The notes beneath the pieces are model-generated. The model was not told the DNA's origin. It did no database searches and was given only the letters and a program-made list of their open reading frames with translations. Below are positions 18,930 to 27,320 of a stretch of 64,000 nucleotides of DNA, piece by piece. Location of the stretch: assembly GCF_030454045.1 (NCBI RefSeq), contig NZ_JAKDJE010000003.1, positions 22,851 through 86,850 of the forward strand, in the 5' to 3' direction. Made by a program: the position numbers and the translations under genes. The DNA comes from Psychrobacter sp. Its GTDB lineage: Bacteria; Pseudomonadota; Gammaproteobacteria; Pseudomonadales; Moraxellaceae. How positions within the stretch are numbered: the first letter of the stretch is position 1; every line of letters starts with the position of its first letter.

Positions 18930-18973
18930 AATTTATTTTGATAACGACAGGATTTTTATACTGCTAGACAGGC

Positions 18974-20884
18974 TTAGAACCAGTTATAGGTTAAAGACGT
19001 GAAGAAGTTAGTGCCGTCGGTGTTATAACCAGGTAAGGTAATATACTTCTTATTAGTAACATTATTAAGACGCGCGGTCATAGTTAGGTTATTGGTTAAC
19101 TGATAGTTGCCACTAATATTCAACAAACCATAGCTGTCAACGAGTTGTGCATCAGTATTATCAGTGCCACTGTAGTAATCATCTACATACTGATATTCAG
19201 CACGAATATCTAAGCTTGGTAAACGATATCCCATGTAGACTAGGCCTTTATGCTCAGGACGAATAGCAAGAAAGTTACCATCATTGGCTTTACCGCTATC
19301 ATCTTTAGCTTGCTGATAGTCATAACTACCTCCAAGCAGATAATTATTGATAACCCAATCTGAAGTTAATGAAACCCCTTTAGTTTTTGTTTGTTCAATG
19401 TTTTCATAACTACCACCAATATATTTTCCATCACTATCGTATAGCGCATTAAAGTTAATTAAATCATCAACTTTGTTATGATAACCTGTCAAGCGTGTGG
19501 ATTGTAGCAATGTCTCATATTCGATGAAAGCTTCATAGTTATCACTAGTTTCAGCATTTAGTCTAGGATTTCCGGAGCCTGGATAATATAATTCGTTAAA
19601 ATCAGGAGCGCGGAAGCCTTTAGCGTAGTTAGCACCAATACGTAAGCTCGGGTTGAAATGATAAGCACCACCTAAATTATAAGTGGTTTGGTCGCCATGC
19701 TGCGAGTTATCATCGAAGCGTATATTGGCTTGAGCATCAAACTGATTATTAGCTAGCAGATAGCCTAAGAACGCACTTTTTACATCACGGTCTTCAATAT
19801 TATATCCAGAAGCTGTAGTGTCTAAACTTTGGTCTAGGTATTCTAAACCATAAATAGCTTGTCCAACGGGTAGTCTATGCTTACCAATTAAGTTAATTTG
19901 ATCTTGTTTGGTATCGAATATATCGCCAAACTTGTTATCCAGTTTATCAATAGAATGACCGTATTGTAATTTCACTGATGAGCCAGGCAAGTAACGCCAA
20001 TCAACAAAGGCTTGAGCAGCTCCATTTTCTTGGTCAGAATAATCGTCTCGTGTCGCTCCATTATCAAACTCAGTCGTTGACTTACTATACAACCCGCTAG
20101 CACCTACAGACCACTGCTCATTGATACGTTGGTTTAAGGCAATGCTAAAGTTATCGCTCTCAAAGCCATCATCGTCAGGATTGTACCCAAAATTATTAGG
20201 TAGCGTTACGTTGATACCATCGGTTTCATTGTGGCTAGCAGATAAACTGACTGAAGTGCCTTTACCATTAGTAAACTGAGCGCTAGCGCCGTATAGATAT
20301 TCATCGTTTGAGCCTATGCCTGTGGTTACTGAGAACTGACTACGCTCAACGTTGCTGCCTTTAGTAAAAACTTGAATCACGCCACCCATTGCATCAGCGC
20401 CATAAATACTAGAACCAGAAGCCCCATAGACGACTTCTATACGCTCAATTTGATCAGCAGGGAGTAGGCTTAGAGTTGCTCCACCTGCACTTAATGAGCT
20501 ATACCGTATACCATCAATCAATACCAAGATTTGCTTGTTGTCGTAACCTCTCATATAAAAATTTGATACCGTACCAGGTCCCCCGTTAGTGTAATAGCTG
20601 ACACCAGGTTGGCGTTTTAATACATCAAGTGCACTTTGACCTTGATAACGCTGCAGCTCTTCGCTATCAATGACGCGAGTTTGCGCGACCACATTGCTTG
20701 TTTTAGTGGGTGTACGCGTCGCTGTCACGACAATTTTATCAAGCTCAACCTGTGGCATCTCACCGTTATCAATGCTGGTTGTCTCAGGGGTCACTGCCAT
20801 CGCGGTGTTGGCGGCAAGCAGACCAAGCGCGCTTAAAATACTTAGGCGAAGATAGGTACGTGAAGATAAACGTGATAAAAACAT
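18974..20884 (-). CDS. btuB: TonB-dependent outer-membrane receptor, BtuB-like
   Basis: About 636 residues from ATG 20884, preceded by TTGGAA 6-8 bases upstream; an ATG 39 bp further up would add a poor N-terminus. A signal peptide (LSILSALGLLAANTAMA) is followed by a TonB box (DKIVVTATR), a plug domain with YMRGYDNKQILVLIDGIRYS and YGADAMGGVIQV, and a beta-barrel ending in the aromatic SLTYNWF. The plug resembles E. coli BtuB, so cobalamin is the likely substrate. No cobalamin-riboswitch box could be recognised upstream. The prophage is inserted about 200 bp ahead of this gene and may have separated it from promoter elements. Confidence 0.8.
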   Translation of the reverse strand: MFLSRLSSRTYLRLSILSALGLLAANTAMAVTPETTSIDNGEMPQVELDKIVVTATRTPTKTSNVVAQTRVIDSEELQRYQGQSALDVLKRQPGVSYYTNGGPGTVSNFYMRGYDNKQILVLIDGIRYSSLSAGGATLSLLPADQIERIEVVYGASGSSIYGADAMGGVIQVFTKGSNVERSQFSVTTGIGSNDEYLYGASAQFTNGKGTSVSLSASHNETDGINVTLPNNFGYNPDDDGFESDNFSIALNQRINEQWSVGASGLYSKSTTEFDNGATRDDYSDQENGAAQAFVDWRYLPGSSVKLQYGHSIDKLDNKFGDIFDTKQDQINLIGKHRLPVGQAIYGLEYLDQSLDTTASGYNIEDRDVKSAFLGYLLANNQFDAQANIRFDDNSQHGDQTTYNLGGAYHFNPSLRIGANYAKGFRAPDFNELYYPGSGNPRLNAETSDNYEAFIEYETLLQSTRLTGYHNKVDDLINFNALYDSDGKYIGGSYENIEQTKTKGVSLTSDWVINNYLLGGSYDYQQAKDDSGKANDGNFLAIRPEHKGLVYMGYRLPSLDIRAEYQYVDDYYSGTDNTDAQLVDSYGLLNISGNYQLTNNLTMTARLNNVTNKKYITLPGYNTDGTNFFTSLTYNWF

Positions 20885-21080
20885 GGTCGATTCCAAAGTA
20901 ATCAAATTAAAAAATGCAGACATAAGAAATAACTATTAAGACGTAAAAGGTGTCAAAAATTACAAAAAACAGTATATAAGCAAAACTGCGCTCATTATCT
21001 ACAAAAGTTCCGCCTTTATAAACCACTTTAACCTAATGTTTCTTCACGGTAGGATGAATATAATTCATGATGAGATGCTA

Positions 21081-21254
21081 TGTGGGGCAGTGATTAGTAT
21101 TGCATAGGTTAAGTATAGAGGAAAGACCATCATTATCACTCTCTAAGCTAATAATAACAAGGGTTAGACAAAATTGGGTCGAATAGTTATGCAGAACTAG
21201 GGAATGATAAAAAATGAGGTTTAATGATATAAAATAGGCGTTTAATTGTGCATA
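21081..21254. promoter_or_regulatory. Left-end transposase binding sites (L1, L2, L3)
   Basis: Three copies of a site with consensus AGGCGTTTAGTTTTGCATA. L1 at 21088-21106 (CAGTGATTAGTATTGCATA) is 7 bp inside the end. L2 at 21188-21206 is in inverse orientation and degenerate (TATGCAGAACTAG). L3 at 21236-21254 reads AGGCGTTTAATTGTGCATA. The spacing (about 100 bp, then about 48 bp) resembles Mu's L1-L2-L3, where HU bends the L1-L2 spacer. The site identity is inferred from repetition and position. Confidence 0.7.
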
Positions 21255-21313
21255 AGTGATAATAATGTGATGAGCGTTTAAACGGTATTTAAAGAGCGGT
21301 TAAGAAGTGATGA

Positions 21314-21342
21314 GGGCAGCCTGTGATGGGTTGCCCTTTTTT
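21314..21342 (+). terminator. Rightward terminator in the left end
   Basis: GGGCAGCC and GGTTGCCC form a stem with one G-T pair and are followed by six T residues on the plus strand. It would stop host transcription entering from the left, or transcripts opposing the leftward repressor operon. Confidence 0.6.
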
Positions 21343-21353
21343 GTGGGTGATGG

Positions 21354-21575
21354 TTAGGCGTTTAGCTGGGATTGGTAGGCGGTGTGGAGTCTCTTTAGTC
21401 GGCTGACGGTAGCGGCTGACCAGTTGTGCTGCTTGGCAATGCTATCGAGACAGTCATCCCAGCCAACCACAATGCCATAAAGTCAAGCGTCACGGTGGTT
21501 TAGGCTATAGTCCTTTGAGCCTAGGCAGATGGTGTCACGGACTGATTGCAAGGGGTTTTCAGGTTCTGTTGTCAT
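21354..21575 (-). pseudogene. Small phage gene interrupted by an in-frame TGA
   Basis: From ATG 21575, preceded by AGGAG 8 bases upstream, the frame reads MTTEPENPLQSV up to HRDA (codon 30). A TGA follows at 21485-21483, then LYGIVVGWDDC, SIAKQHNWSAATVSRL and a normal TAA at 21354. The continuation has clear coding character, with a C-terminal HTH-like NWSAATVSRLKRL. The TGA stands where HRDA-W-LYG would be natural, a single TGG-to-TGA change. It lies downstream of the repressor in the leftward unit. Function unknown; a small DNA-binding or regulatory protein is a guess. Confidence 0.65.
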
Positions 21576-21612
21576 GGTGTGCGCTCCTGTATGTCCGCCC
21601 AGTATAGCACTG

Positions 21613-22317
21613 CTAGTCAGGCAGGTCATAGCTTGCATGGATGACTTGACCGCAGATTTGGATGTTGTTTGCTGCCATGTCGTCCTTGGTGATGTCGAGT
21701 GGGTCGTAGAGCTTGTTGTCGCTGATAAGCCTGAGACCGCCGCCTATGAGCCACTGGGTACGCTTGACGTAGTGCCTGTCGTCGATGCGGATGACGTAGA
21801 CCTTGCCGTCCAGCGCCTGATTGCGGGTCTGGTCGATGATGACGGCTGCGCCCTCTGGGATGGTGGGTGTCATGGAGTCGCCTCTGGTAAACAGCGCTGC
21901 GAGGGCGTCGGCTTGTAGCCCTCTGGCTGTGATCCAGCGCTGTCTAAATGCTAGATGCTTGTGTGGCTCGGCGTCTGTAAAGCATACGCTGCCATGCCCT
22001 GCACTGACTTCGATGTCATAGGCTGGGATGTAAACGTAGTCGTCGCTGGTAGTGTCTGAGTCAGCGCTATCAGGGGGCTGCGGTGTGCTGACATGGCTAG
22101 GCGATGGCGATACTTCTCCAAATATCAAGTATTGAGAGCTAACACAGTATAGCTCTGCCAGCTTTCCGATGGTTTCGATGGACGCTTCTCTGGTGCCTGT
22201 CTCCCATTGCTGCAATGTTGTCGTGCCTATGCCTACTTCCGCTGCAACACGGTTTCTGGAATACGCACAGTCTTCCCTGGCATTCTTTAAGCGATTTCCG
22301 ATTTCTTGTCTATTCAT
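21613..22317 (-). CDS. CI/LexA-like prophage repressor with S24 peptidase domain
   Basis: A 234-residue protein with an N-terminal helix-turn-helix (about residues 5-60; IGTTTLQQWETGTREASIET) and a C-terminal S24 peptidase domain. An Ala-Gly cleavage site (SAGHG, 105-109), Ser148 in GDSMTPTIPEG and Lys185 in HYVKRT form the expected autocleavage set. It should hold lysogeny by repressing the rightward early promoter and be inactivated by RecA-stimulated self-cleavage after DNA damage. Mu's own repressor is not of this type, so SOS induction is expected here rather than Mu-style control. It is divergent from ner across a repeat-rich operator region. Confidence 0.93.
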   Translation of the reverse strand: MNRQEIGNRLKNAREDCAYSRNRVAAEVGIGTTTLQQWETGTREASIETIGKLAELYCVSSQYLIFGEVSPSPSHVSTPQPPDSADSDTTSDDYVYIPAYDIEVSAGHGSVCFTDAEPHKHLAFRQRWITARGLQADALAALFTRGDSMTPTIPEGAAVIIDQTRNQALDGKVYVIRIDDRHYVKRTQWLIGGGLRLISDNKLYDPLDITKDDMAANNIQICGQVIHASYDLPD

Positions 22318-22339
22318 CAGCTAGAATCCATTATTGATG

Positions 22340-22514
22340 CTTTACAGTTAATAAACCGTAAAGAGTAAAAAATATTTAGATTTTATTTTCCTTTTTACAG
22401 TTAAATAAACCCCTTTTATATCAATACGTTACCTTTAATCGGATGCTTTGCAGCTATTTTTTAACTGTAAAGTGTCTTTTTACTGTTTACAGCTAAACAC
22501 TTTACGGTTAGAAT
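22340..22514. promoter_or_regulatory. Operator cluster and early promoter between repressor and ner
   Basis: Repeats of TTTACRGTTA occur at 22340-22363 (CTTTACAGTT, 4 bp, AACCGTAAAG, a near-perfect dyad), 22394-22404, 22446-22472 (CTTTGCAGCTA with TTAACTGTAAAG in inverse orientation) and 22486-22510 (TTTACAGCTA and TTTACGGTTA as direct copies). The last two overlap a good rightward promoter: TTTACA at 22486-22491, a 17-bp spacer and TAGAAT at 22509-22514. Repressor binding there would shut off ner-A-B. The sites nearest the repressor gene probably set autoregulation. Confidence 0.7.
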
Positions 22515-22554
22515 GAATACATTCAATAAGCAAAAGGAGTAATTGAATGTATTC
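22515..22554. promoter_or_regulatory. 13-bp perfect inverted repeat spanning the ner start
   Basis: GAATACATTCAAT (22515-22527) and ATTGAATGTATTC (22542-22554) are perfect reverse complements around a 14-base loop holding the AGGAG ribosome site. The right arm includes the ner ATG (22547). The predicted transcript from the 22509-22514 box would start near 22521, inside the left arm, so a DNA operator (for example for Ner itself) is more likely than an RNA hairpin. Confidence 0.6.
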
Positions 22555-22777
22555 TTTTCAAAGTCAAAAAAAGATGCCAGAAGACTGGCATCAAGCCGAC
22601 ATTATAGCGGCTATTAAAAAAGCAGGGACGAATATGTCAAGGCTATCAGAGGCAAGCGGTTATTCGCGTAACAGTTTGCGTAATGCTTTGTATCGTCCTT
22701 ATCCAAAGGCTGAACGTATCATCGCAGGCGCTATTGGCGTAGAGGCAAGCGATATCTGGCCAAGCCGTTATTCTTAA
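22547..22777 (+). CDS. ner: Ner-like transcriptional regulator
   Basis: A 76-residue protein aligning along its length with Mu Ner: EDWHQADIIAAIKKAGTNM, then the helix-turn-helix LSEASGYSRNSLRNAL and the typical end DIWPSRYS. Ner is the small negative regulator that damps early and repressor transcription during lytic growth. ATG 22547 follows AGGAG; an internal Met (MPEDWH, 22574) would give a length closer to Mu Ner. It is the first gene of the rightward early operon, 28 bp ahead of the transposase gene. Confidence 0.92.
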   Translation: MYSFQSQKKMPEDWHQADIIAAIKKAGTNMSRLSEASGYSRNSLRNALYRPYPKAERIIAGAIGVEASDIWPSRYS

Positions 22778-22805
22778 GCAATCAATTTTTAACAGGATAA
22801 AGGTT

Positions 22806-24797
22806 ATGAAAGTTAAAAAGTGGTTGAATGCGCAAGAATTAGCCGACTATCGGTTAAAGAGTTTACCATCAACAAAAGCTGGTGTCATCTATCGAGCAAA
22901 AAAAGATGACTGGTCTAACCGTAAACGGTCAGGACGTGGTGGTGGTGTTGAATACGCTTTTGACAGTCTGCCCGCTGAGGTGCAAGCCGAAATCAAGGCG
23001 AAAGCCTACAAAGTACTTGTACCCAAGCAGTCTGCTGATGCGGCACGGCAAGTTGCGACTATTGCTAATCGTGATCTGCAAGCGCTTGACGATGCTCAGC
23101 GTGCTACTGCTGATGCGCGCATTCAGATGACTTTATTAGTCGGTCAGTATGAGGCGGCTCTGGGTAGTCGTAACAAGGCGCTGGATGCGGTGGTCGCTAT
23201 GAGCCGTGATGCGGCGCTGCCAGTCGATGACCATGCTGACTATAACGCGATATGTGCTAAGGCGCGAGCGAGCGCACGCGGCAAGGTGGGTATCGGTAAG
23301 CGTGCACTGCATGACTGGTGTATCGCTGCGGATAAATGCAACACACCAACAGAGCGCCTTGCTGCACTGGCACCGCAAAAGCAGGGTCAGCCAAAAATCG
23401 CACCAACGCAGATGGAGTGGCTGCCAGACTATATGGCGGTGTTTCGCAATACCAATGGCGTGGGGATGGCTGAGGCTTATCGGACGTTTGAAAAAGCCTA
23501 CGCTGCCAAGCATGGCGCAGATGCTGTGCCCCACTATGATGCGGTGCGCCGCGCACTGGATAAGATGCCTAAGTTCCTCCGTGAGGCGGGTCGTCTGACT
23601 GGGGCGAAGATGAAAGCGCTTAAGACGTATCAAAAGCGGGACTGGTCTGGGCTTATGAATAACGATGTGTGGACGGGCGATGGTCACAGTCTGAAGATGA
23701 AGGTGGCGCACCCTGAGCATGGGCAGCCGTTCACCCCTGAGCTGACGCTCATCATGGACACGGCAAGCCGCTATATCGTGGGCTGGTCGCTGGCTTATGC
23801 GGAGAACAATATCGCGGTGGGCGATGCGCTGCGCCACGCGATGGTCAATCATGGCATCCCTGCTATCTACTACTCAGATAACGGCGGTGGTCAGAAAAAT
23901 AAGGTGTTTGATACGGATGTAAACGGTGTGTTTGCACGGCTCGGTGTCCATCACGAGACAGGCATCCCCGGCAATCCGCAGGGGCGCGGCATCATTGAGC
24001 GTGTCATGAAAACACTTGCGCAGCCTATCGCGCGTCAGTTTGAGACTTATCACGGCCCTAATGTGGACAGTGACAGCTTGCGCAAAATCAGTACCGCGAC
24101 GACCAGCCTTGCTAAGGCAGAGGCGGAAGGCCGCAGCGAGCTGACACCAAAACAGAAATGGGCCAAGGGTAAGCTGCCAAGCTGGAACCAGCTGCTGGAT
24201 GTGATCGAGGCTGCTGTGCATTGGTACAACACTGAGCACAAGCATACTGCCATCGGTAATGTGACACCGCTGCAAATGCGCCAGCACATCATGAAGCAGA
24301 TGGACGCGGCCGACATCATACCGCTGACCGAGGTTGAGGCGCGGGATATGTTTCGCCCTGCGGTCACTCGTGTGGTACAGCGTGCGTGGATCACTGTCTA
24401 TAACAATGAGTATTGGCACAAGGCGCTGGAGGTATGGGACGGCCAGTCTGTCGTAGCGTATCTCGATCAGCATGACGCCAGTAGCATCATCGTGCGTGAT
24501 ACAGATGGTGGTTATATCTGTGATGCGATACTCGATGGTAATAAAAAGGCGGCGTTTAGTGAAACGGTCGTCGAACGAAGTCGCCGCCAGCGTGCTGAGC
24601 GTAGGCTGAAAAAACTGGATGAAGAGCGCGTGAAGGCTGAGGCTGAGCTGCGGCCAACACTAGAGCATGAAAAAGCGCAGACATTGCATGAGCTGATGCA
24701 AGCTGCGCCCGTCGCGCCCAAAGCCAAGCAGGAATATGCAATGTTCCTGAGTGATTTGGATTTGGATGAAACTAAAAAGTCAAATGGAGCTAAATAA
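22806..24797 (+). CDS. MuA-type DDE transposase
   Basis: A 663-residue MuA homologue. The N-terminal DNA-binding region (about 1-70, KKWLNAQELADYRLKSLPST) is followed by helical end-binding domains and an RNase H-like core. Putative catalytic residues are Asp292 (VWTGDGHS), Asp358 (YYSDNGGG) and Glu398 (RGIIERVM). A basic, helical C-terminus (about 570-640) would contact MuB. It pairs the phage ends and performs strand transfer for integration and replicative transposition. Length equals that of Mu A (663). It overlaps MuB by adjacency: the stop is followed immediately by ATG 24798. Confidence 0.95.
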   Translation: MKVKKWLNAQELADYRLKSLPSTKAGVIYRAKKDDWSNRKRSGRGGGVEYAFDSLPAEVQAEIKAKAYKVLVPKQSADAARQVATIANRDLQALDDAQRATADARIQMTLLVGQYEAALGSRNKALDAVVAMSRDAALPVDDHADYNAICAKARASARGKVGIGKRALHDWCIAADKCNTPTERLAALAPQKQGQPKIAPTQMEWLPDYMAVFRNTNGVGMAEAYRTFEKAYAAKHGADAVPHYDAVRRALDKMPKFLREAGRLTGAKMKALKTYQKRDWSGLMNNDVWTGDGHSLKMKVAHPEHGQPFTPELTLIMDTASRYIVGWSLAYAENNIAVGDALRHAMVNHGIPAIYYSDNGGGQKNKVFDTDVNGVFARLGVHHETGIPGNPQGRGIIERVMKTLAQPIARQFETYHGPNVDSDSLRKISTATTSLAKAEAEGRSELTPKQKWAKGKLPSWNQLLDVIEAAVHWYNTEHKHTAIGNVTPLQMRQHIMKQMDAADIIPLTEVEARDMFRPAVTRVVQRAWITVYNNEYWHKALEVWDGQSVVAYLDQHDASSIIVRDTDGGYICDAILDGNKKAAFSETVVERSRRQRAERRLKKLDEERVKAEAELRPTLEHEKAQTLHELMQAAPVAPKAKQEYAMFLSDLDLDETKKSNGAK

Positions 24798-25673
24798 ATG
24801 AGCATTCAACTTTTAAAAGAGCATATCGAAAACACGGGTTTGAGTCAAGCCAAGGCCGCTGCGCAGCTGGGCTACTCTGCCACTGCGATCAATCAGTATT
24901 TAAAAGGCGCGTATAAAGGCGACGTGGCTGCTATCGATAAGGCTGTCGCTGAGCTGGCAGAGCGCTATCGCAGCAAGCAAAAGGATGTGGCGGCGGACTT
25001 TGTGCCCACGCCTACTGCCAATCGCATCTTGGAAATCTGCGGTCTGGCGCATGACATGAGTGATATCTATCTGGTCATCGGTGAGGCGGGACTGGGTAAG
25101 ACAATGGCGCTTAAAGAGTATGCGGCACGTAAGTCTAATGTAGTGATGATGGAGGTTGATCCGACGTTTACCGCCAAGGTGATGCTACAAGAACTGTGCG
25201 CCCTGCTGGGTATTACGCCTGCGAAAAACAGTCACGCGATGATGACCGCTGTGATCGATAAGCTCAAAGGCTCTGACCGCTTACTGATCGTCGATGAAGC
25301 GGAGCTGCTGAGCTATAAGCCGCTTGAGATACTGCGCCGCATTCATGATAAGACGGGCTGCGCTATCGTGCTCGCGGGTATGCCTCGCCTACGTGCCAAC
25401 CTGCGCGGTGCGCGCGGTGAGTATAAGCAGCTGTTTAGCCGTGTGGGTCTGGCGCTGGATATCAAGACGCGTCTGCCTGCTGGTGATATCAATATGTTTT
25501 GTGAGTCGGCGCTGGGAACTGATGCGTTTAACCAGCGGCTGTATGAGGTGAGCAAAGGCAATGCGCGCCGTCTGAACAAGCTGCTGCGCGGGGTACGCCG
25601 TATCGCGGTGATAAATGACACGGATGTCAACGAGGCGATCATTGAGCGCTTTGCTGAGATGTTGATTGATTAA
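24798..25673 (+). CDS. MuB-type AAA+ target-selection ATPase
   Basis: A 291-residue protein with an N-terminal helix-turn-helix (LSQAKAAAQLGYSATAINQYLKG, about 15-37), Walker A GEAGLGKT at 95-102 and Walker B LLIVDEAE at 162-169, plus a C-terminal helical domain. MuB forms ATP-dependent filaments on target DNA, stimulates the transposase and gives target immunity. It begins directly at the end of the transposase gene, so the two are translationally linked. Confidence 0.94.
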   Translation: MSIQLLKEHIENTGLSQAKAAAQLGYSATAINQYLKGAYKGDVAAIDKAVAELAERYRSKQKDVAADFVPTPTANRILEICGLAHDMSDIYLVIGEAGLGKTMALKEYAARKSNVVMMEVDPTFTAKVMLQELCALLGITPAKNSHAMMTAVIDKLKGSDRLLIVDEAELLSYKPLEILRRIHDKTGCAIVLAGMPRLRANLRGARGEYKQLFSRVGLALDIKTRLPAGDINMFCESALGTDAFNQRLYEVSKGNARRLNKLLRGVRRIAVINDTDVNEAIIERFAEMLID

Positions 25674-25686
25674 TAAGGAGATTGAG

Positions 25687-25908
25687 ATGTCTATTAAAGT
25701 GAAAAATGCGCGTGTGGTTTATGACGTGGATTGCCCTGTCTGTCCTGTCACTCTCATCTACCAAAGCACTGCCACAGTGCGAGGCATGAAAAGTGAGCAC
25801 CTAAGTATTGGTCACTGTACAAACTGCGGAACACGCGTATCTATCGACTATGACAAGTCAACAAACATGGTCGTCGCCACGGTTAAGGAGCTAAAAGATG
25901 TCAAATAA
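25687..25908 (+). CDS. Small zinc-ribbon-like phage protein
   Basis: A 73-residue protein starting at ATG 25687, which has AAGGAG 6 bases upstream; the earlier ATG at 25666 lacks one and lies inside MuB. It has CPVC near residue 15 and CTNCG near residue 44, two CxxC knuckles expected to bind one zinc. Function unknown. It sits between MuB and gemA, and its end overlaps gemA by 11 bases. Confidence 0.75.
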   Translation: MSIKVKNARVVYDVDCPVCPVTLIYQSTATVRGMKSEHLSIGHCTNCGTRVSIDYDKSTNMVVATVKELKDVK

Positions 25909-26323
25909 AAGAGCAAAAGTAAGCACCGCTAAGATGGCGCTGATGGCGAAAGTCCATATCGGCAAAAAAGAGCTGGGCTTGGATGATGCGACTTACCGCG
26001 ATGTGCTGGAGCGTGTGACTGGTAAGCGTAGCTGTAAAAAAATGCTGATTGGTGAGCTGGAAGCGGTTATCAAAGACATGGAGTCACGCGGCTTTACCCC
26101 AAAAGCTGCACCAAATCACGGCAAAAAGCCGTCAGTGGTCGGAAAGCGGCAGCCATTGATGGACAAAATTGAGGCGATGCTGGCGGATATGGGGCTGCAC
26201 TGGAACTACGCTCACGGTATGGCTGAGAGTATGTTTGGCATCAAGCGGCTGCAATGGCTCAATGACTCGCAACTGTACAAGCTGACGCAAGCGCTGAGCG
26301 TGCATCAGCAGCGAAAAAAGTAA
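25898..26323 (+). CDS. gemA: GemA-like regulatory protein (DUF1018 family)
   Basis: A 141-residue protein with the GemA layout: an N-terminal segment KMALMAKVHIGKKELGLDD, TYRDVLERVTGKRSC, and a C-terminal WNYAHGMAESMFGIKRLQWL. In Mu, GemA modulates expression and supercoiling of host DNA early after infection; the precise function here is not shown by the sequence. It is 8-11 bases overlapped with the zinc-ribbon gene and followed by mor, the Mu order. Confidence 0.9.
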   Translation: MSNKRAKVSTAKMALMAKVHIGKKELGLDDATYRDVLERVTGKRSCKKMLIGELEAVIKDMESRGFTPKAAPNHGKKPSVVGKRQPLMDKIEAMLADMGLHWNYAHGMAESMFGIKRLQWLNDSQLYKLTQALSVHQQRKK

Positions 26324-26378
26324 CACTAAGCAAAAAATGAACGCAAATGAACGCAAATAAACATAGATGGAGCCGTCA

Positions 26379-26840
26379 ATGAGCCACACGCCGCTAGATA
26401 TCGATGCATTGGTCAATGAATTGCAGCCTGCGCTACTGCCCGATGTCGTCAATGATATCGCTGAGCTGATCGGCTATGAAACCACACTTAAGCTCGTAGA
26501 GGCGTTTGGCGGTGTGGACTTTGCTATCCCGACAGGTGCTATCGACTCAAACGCCCTGCGCAAACTGGTCGATACCATCGGCAGCGCTGCTACCCAAAAG
26601 CTGACGAAGGTCTATGGTGGCGATGATGTCTATATCCCGCGCTGCCATGCGGCGCTGATACAGCTACGCAATCAGGAGTTTTGTCAGCAGGTGCTGACGA
26701 TGGTCGCTGGTGGCTCGACACAGACGGCAGCCATCCACCACTGTATGAAGCAGTATGGGTTTAGCGAACGCTGGGCTTACAAAGTGCTACGCGCTGAGAG
26801 CAAGCGAGCTGATACGCAACTGAGTTTGTTTGATAACTGA
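26379..26840 (+). CDS. mor: Mor/C-family transcription activator
   Basis: About 153 residues. The N-terminal half has the Mor dimerisation pattern (LPDVVNDIAELIGYETTLKLV, FGGVDFAIP), followed by YGGDDVYIP and a C-terminal helix-turn-helix (STQTAAIHHCMKQYGFSERWAYKVL). I prefer ATG 26379 (MSHTPLD) because TGGAG lies 6 bases upstream. Mor activates the middle promoter in Mu and its relative C activates late promoters. This window has only one Mor/C-like gene, so it probably drives the three repeated late-promoter elements directly. Confidence 0.92.
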   Translation: MSHTPLDIDALVNELQPALLPDVVNDIAELIGYETTLKLVEAFGGVDFAIPTGAIDSNALRKLVDTIGSAATQKLTKVYGGDDVYIPRCHAALIQLRNQEFCQQVLTMVAGGSTQTAAIHHCMKQYGFSERWAYKVLRAESKRADTQLSLFDN

Positions 26841-26884
26841 TTTGCGGTTTTGATGTAACTAACAACTGATTAATAACTGATTAA

Positions 26885-27310
26885 ATGGTGATGATAATGA
26901 CGACAATAATGGATAAGACCCGTGCAAAACCTGACCATCATGTACCGATTTTGCCAACGCGAGAGGAGTATCGTCACGGTATGCAAAAATTACGTGAGAC
27001 TATCGACTGCCCTGTACTGAGTGCTGACGAGCAAGCGCTGGCCGACGAGCTACGCGGCTATGACTGGTCAGCCGAGGCGACTGATAGCTCTAAAACCAGC
27101 GCTGACCGCAACAGACAGAGCGTCGATGATTATCTCAAACAGCAATATCAGCAAAATATGCTCGCTCGCTATCCTGAGTTTGAGCGTCGTACGGATACCG
27201 ATATCCAAGCGCTCAAGTTGGCAGTCGATCAGATGTATGTGTTTAACGTCATCGTCTGTATGGCTCTGCTGCTCGGCGCTACGTGCGCGGTCTTTGTGTG
27301 GATTGTATAA
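26885..27310 (+). CDS. Hypothetical early phage protein with C-terminal membrane anchor
   Basis: About 141 residues; mostly charged and helical (residues 20-110), ending in one hydrophobic segment (YVFNVIVCMALLLGATCAVF) that looks like a C-terminal transmembrane anchor. Several Met codons precede the body (MVMIMTTIMDK), so the exact start is unsure. I do not recognise a family. It lies between mor and the next early gene, an area where Mu-like phages carry variable accessory genes. Confidence 0.65.
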   Translation: MVMIMTTIMDKTRAKPDHHVPILPTREEYRHGMQKLRETIDCPVLSADEQALADELRGYDWSAEATDSSKTSADRNRQSVDDYLKQQYQQNMLARYPEFERRTDTDIQALKLAVDQMYVFNVIVCMALLLGATCAVFVWIV

Positions 27311-27320
27311 GGAGATAGCT

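Noticed and set aside
20885..21080. Cobalamin riboswitch upstream of the BtuB-like gene
   Set aside because: No B12 box or conserved core could be found between the gene and the prophage end.
21236..21254. Left prophage end at the site AGGCGTTTAATTGTGCATA
   Set aside because: It is the best copy of the end site on the left, but no TG lies at the required 7 bp and no flanking repeat matches the right end. The weaker copy at 21088 satisfies both, so this one is L3.
21354..21372. Another transposase site (AGGCGTTTAGCTGG)
   Set aside because: Only the first half matches, and the bases are the last codons of the interrupted small gene. Treated as coincidence.
27021..27320. Upstream extension of the gene starting at 27321
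   Set aside because: The frame is open, but it overlaps the preceding gene entirely and the ribosome site supports ATG 27321.
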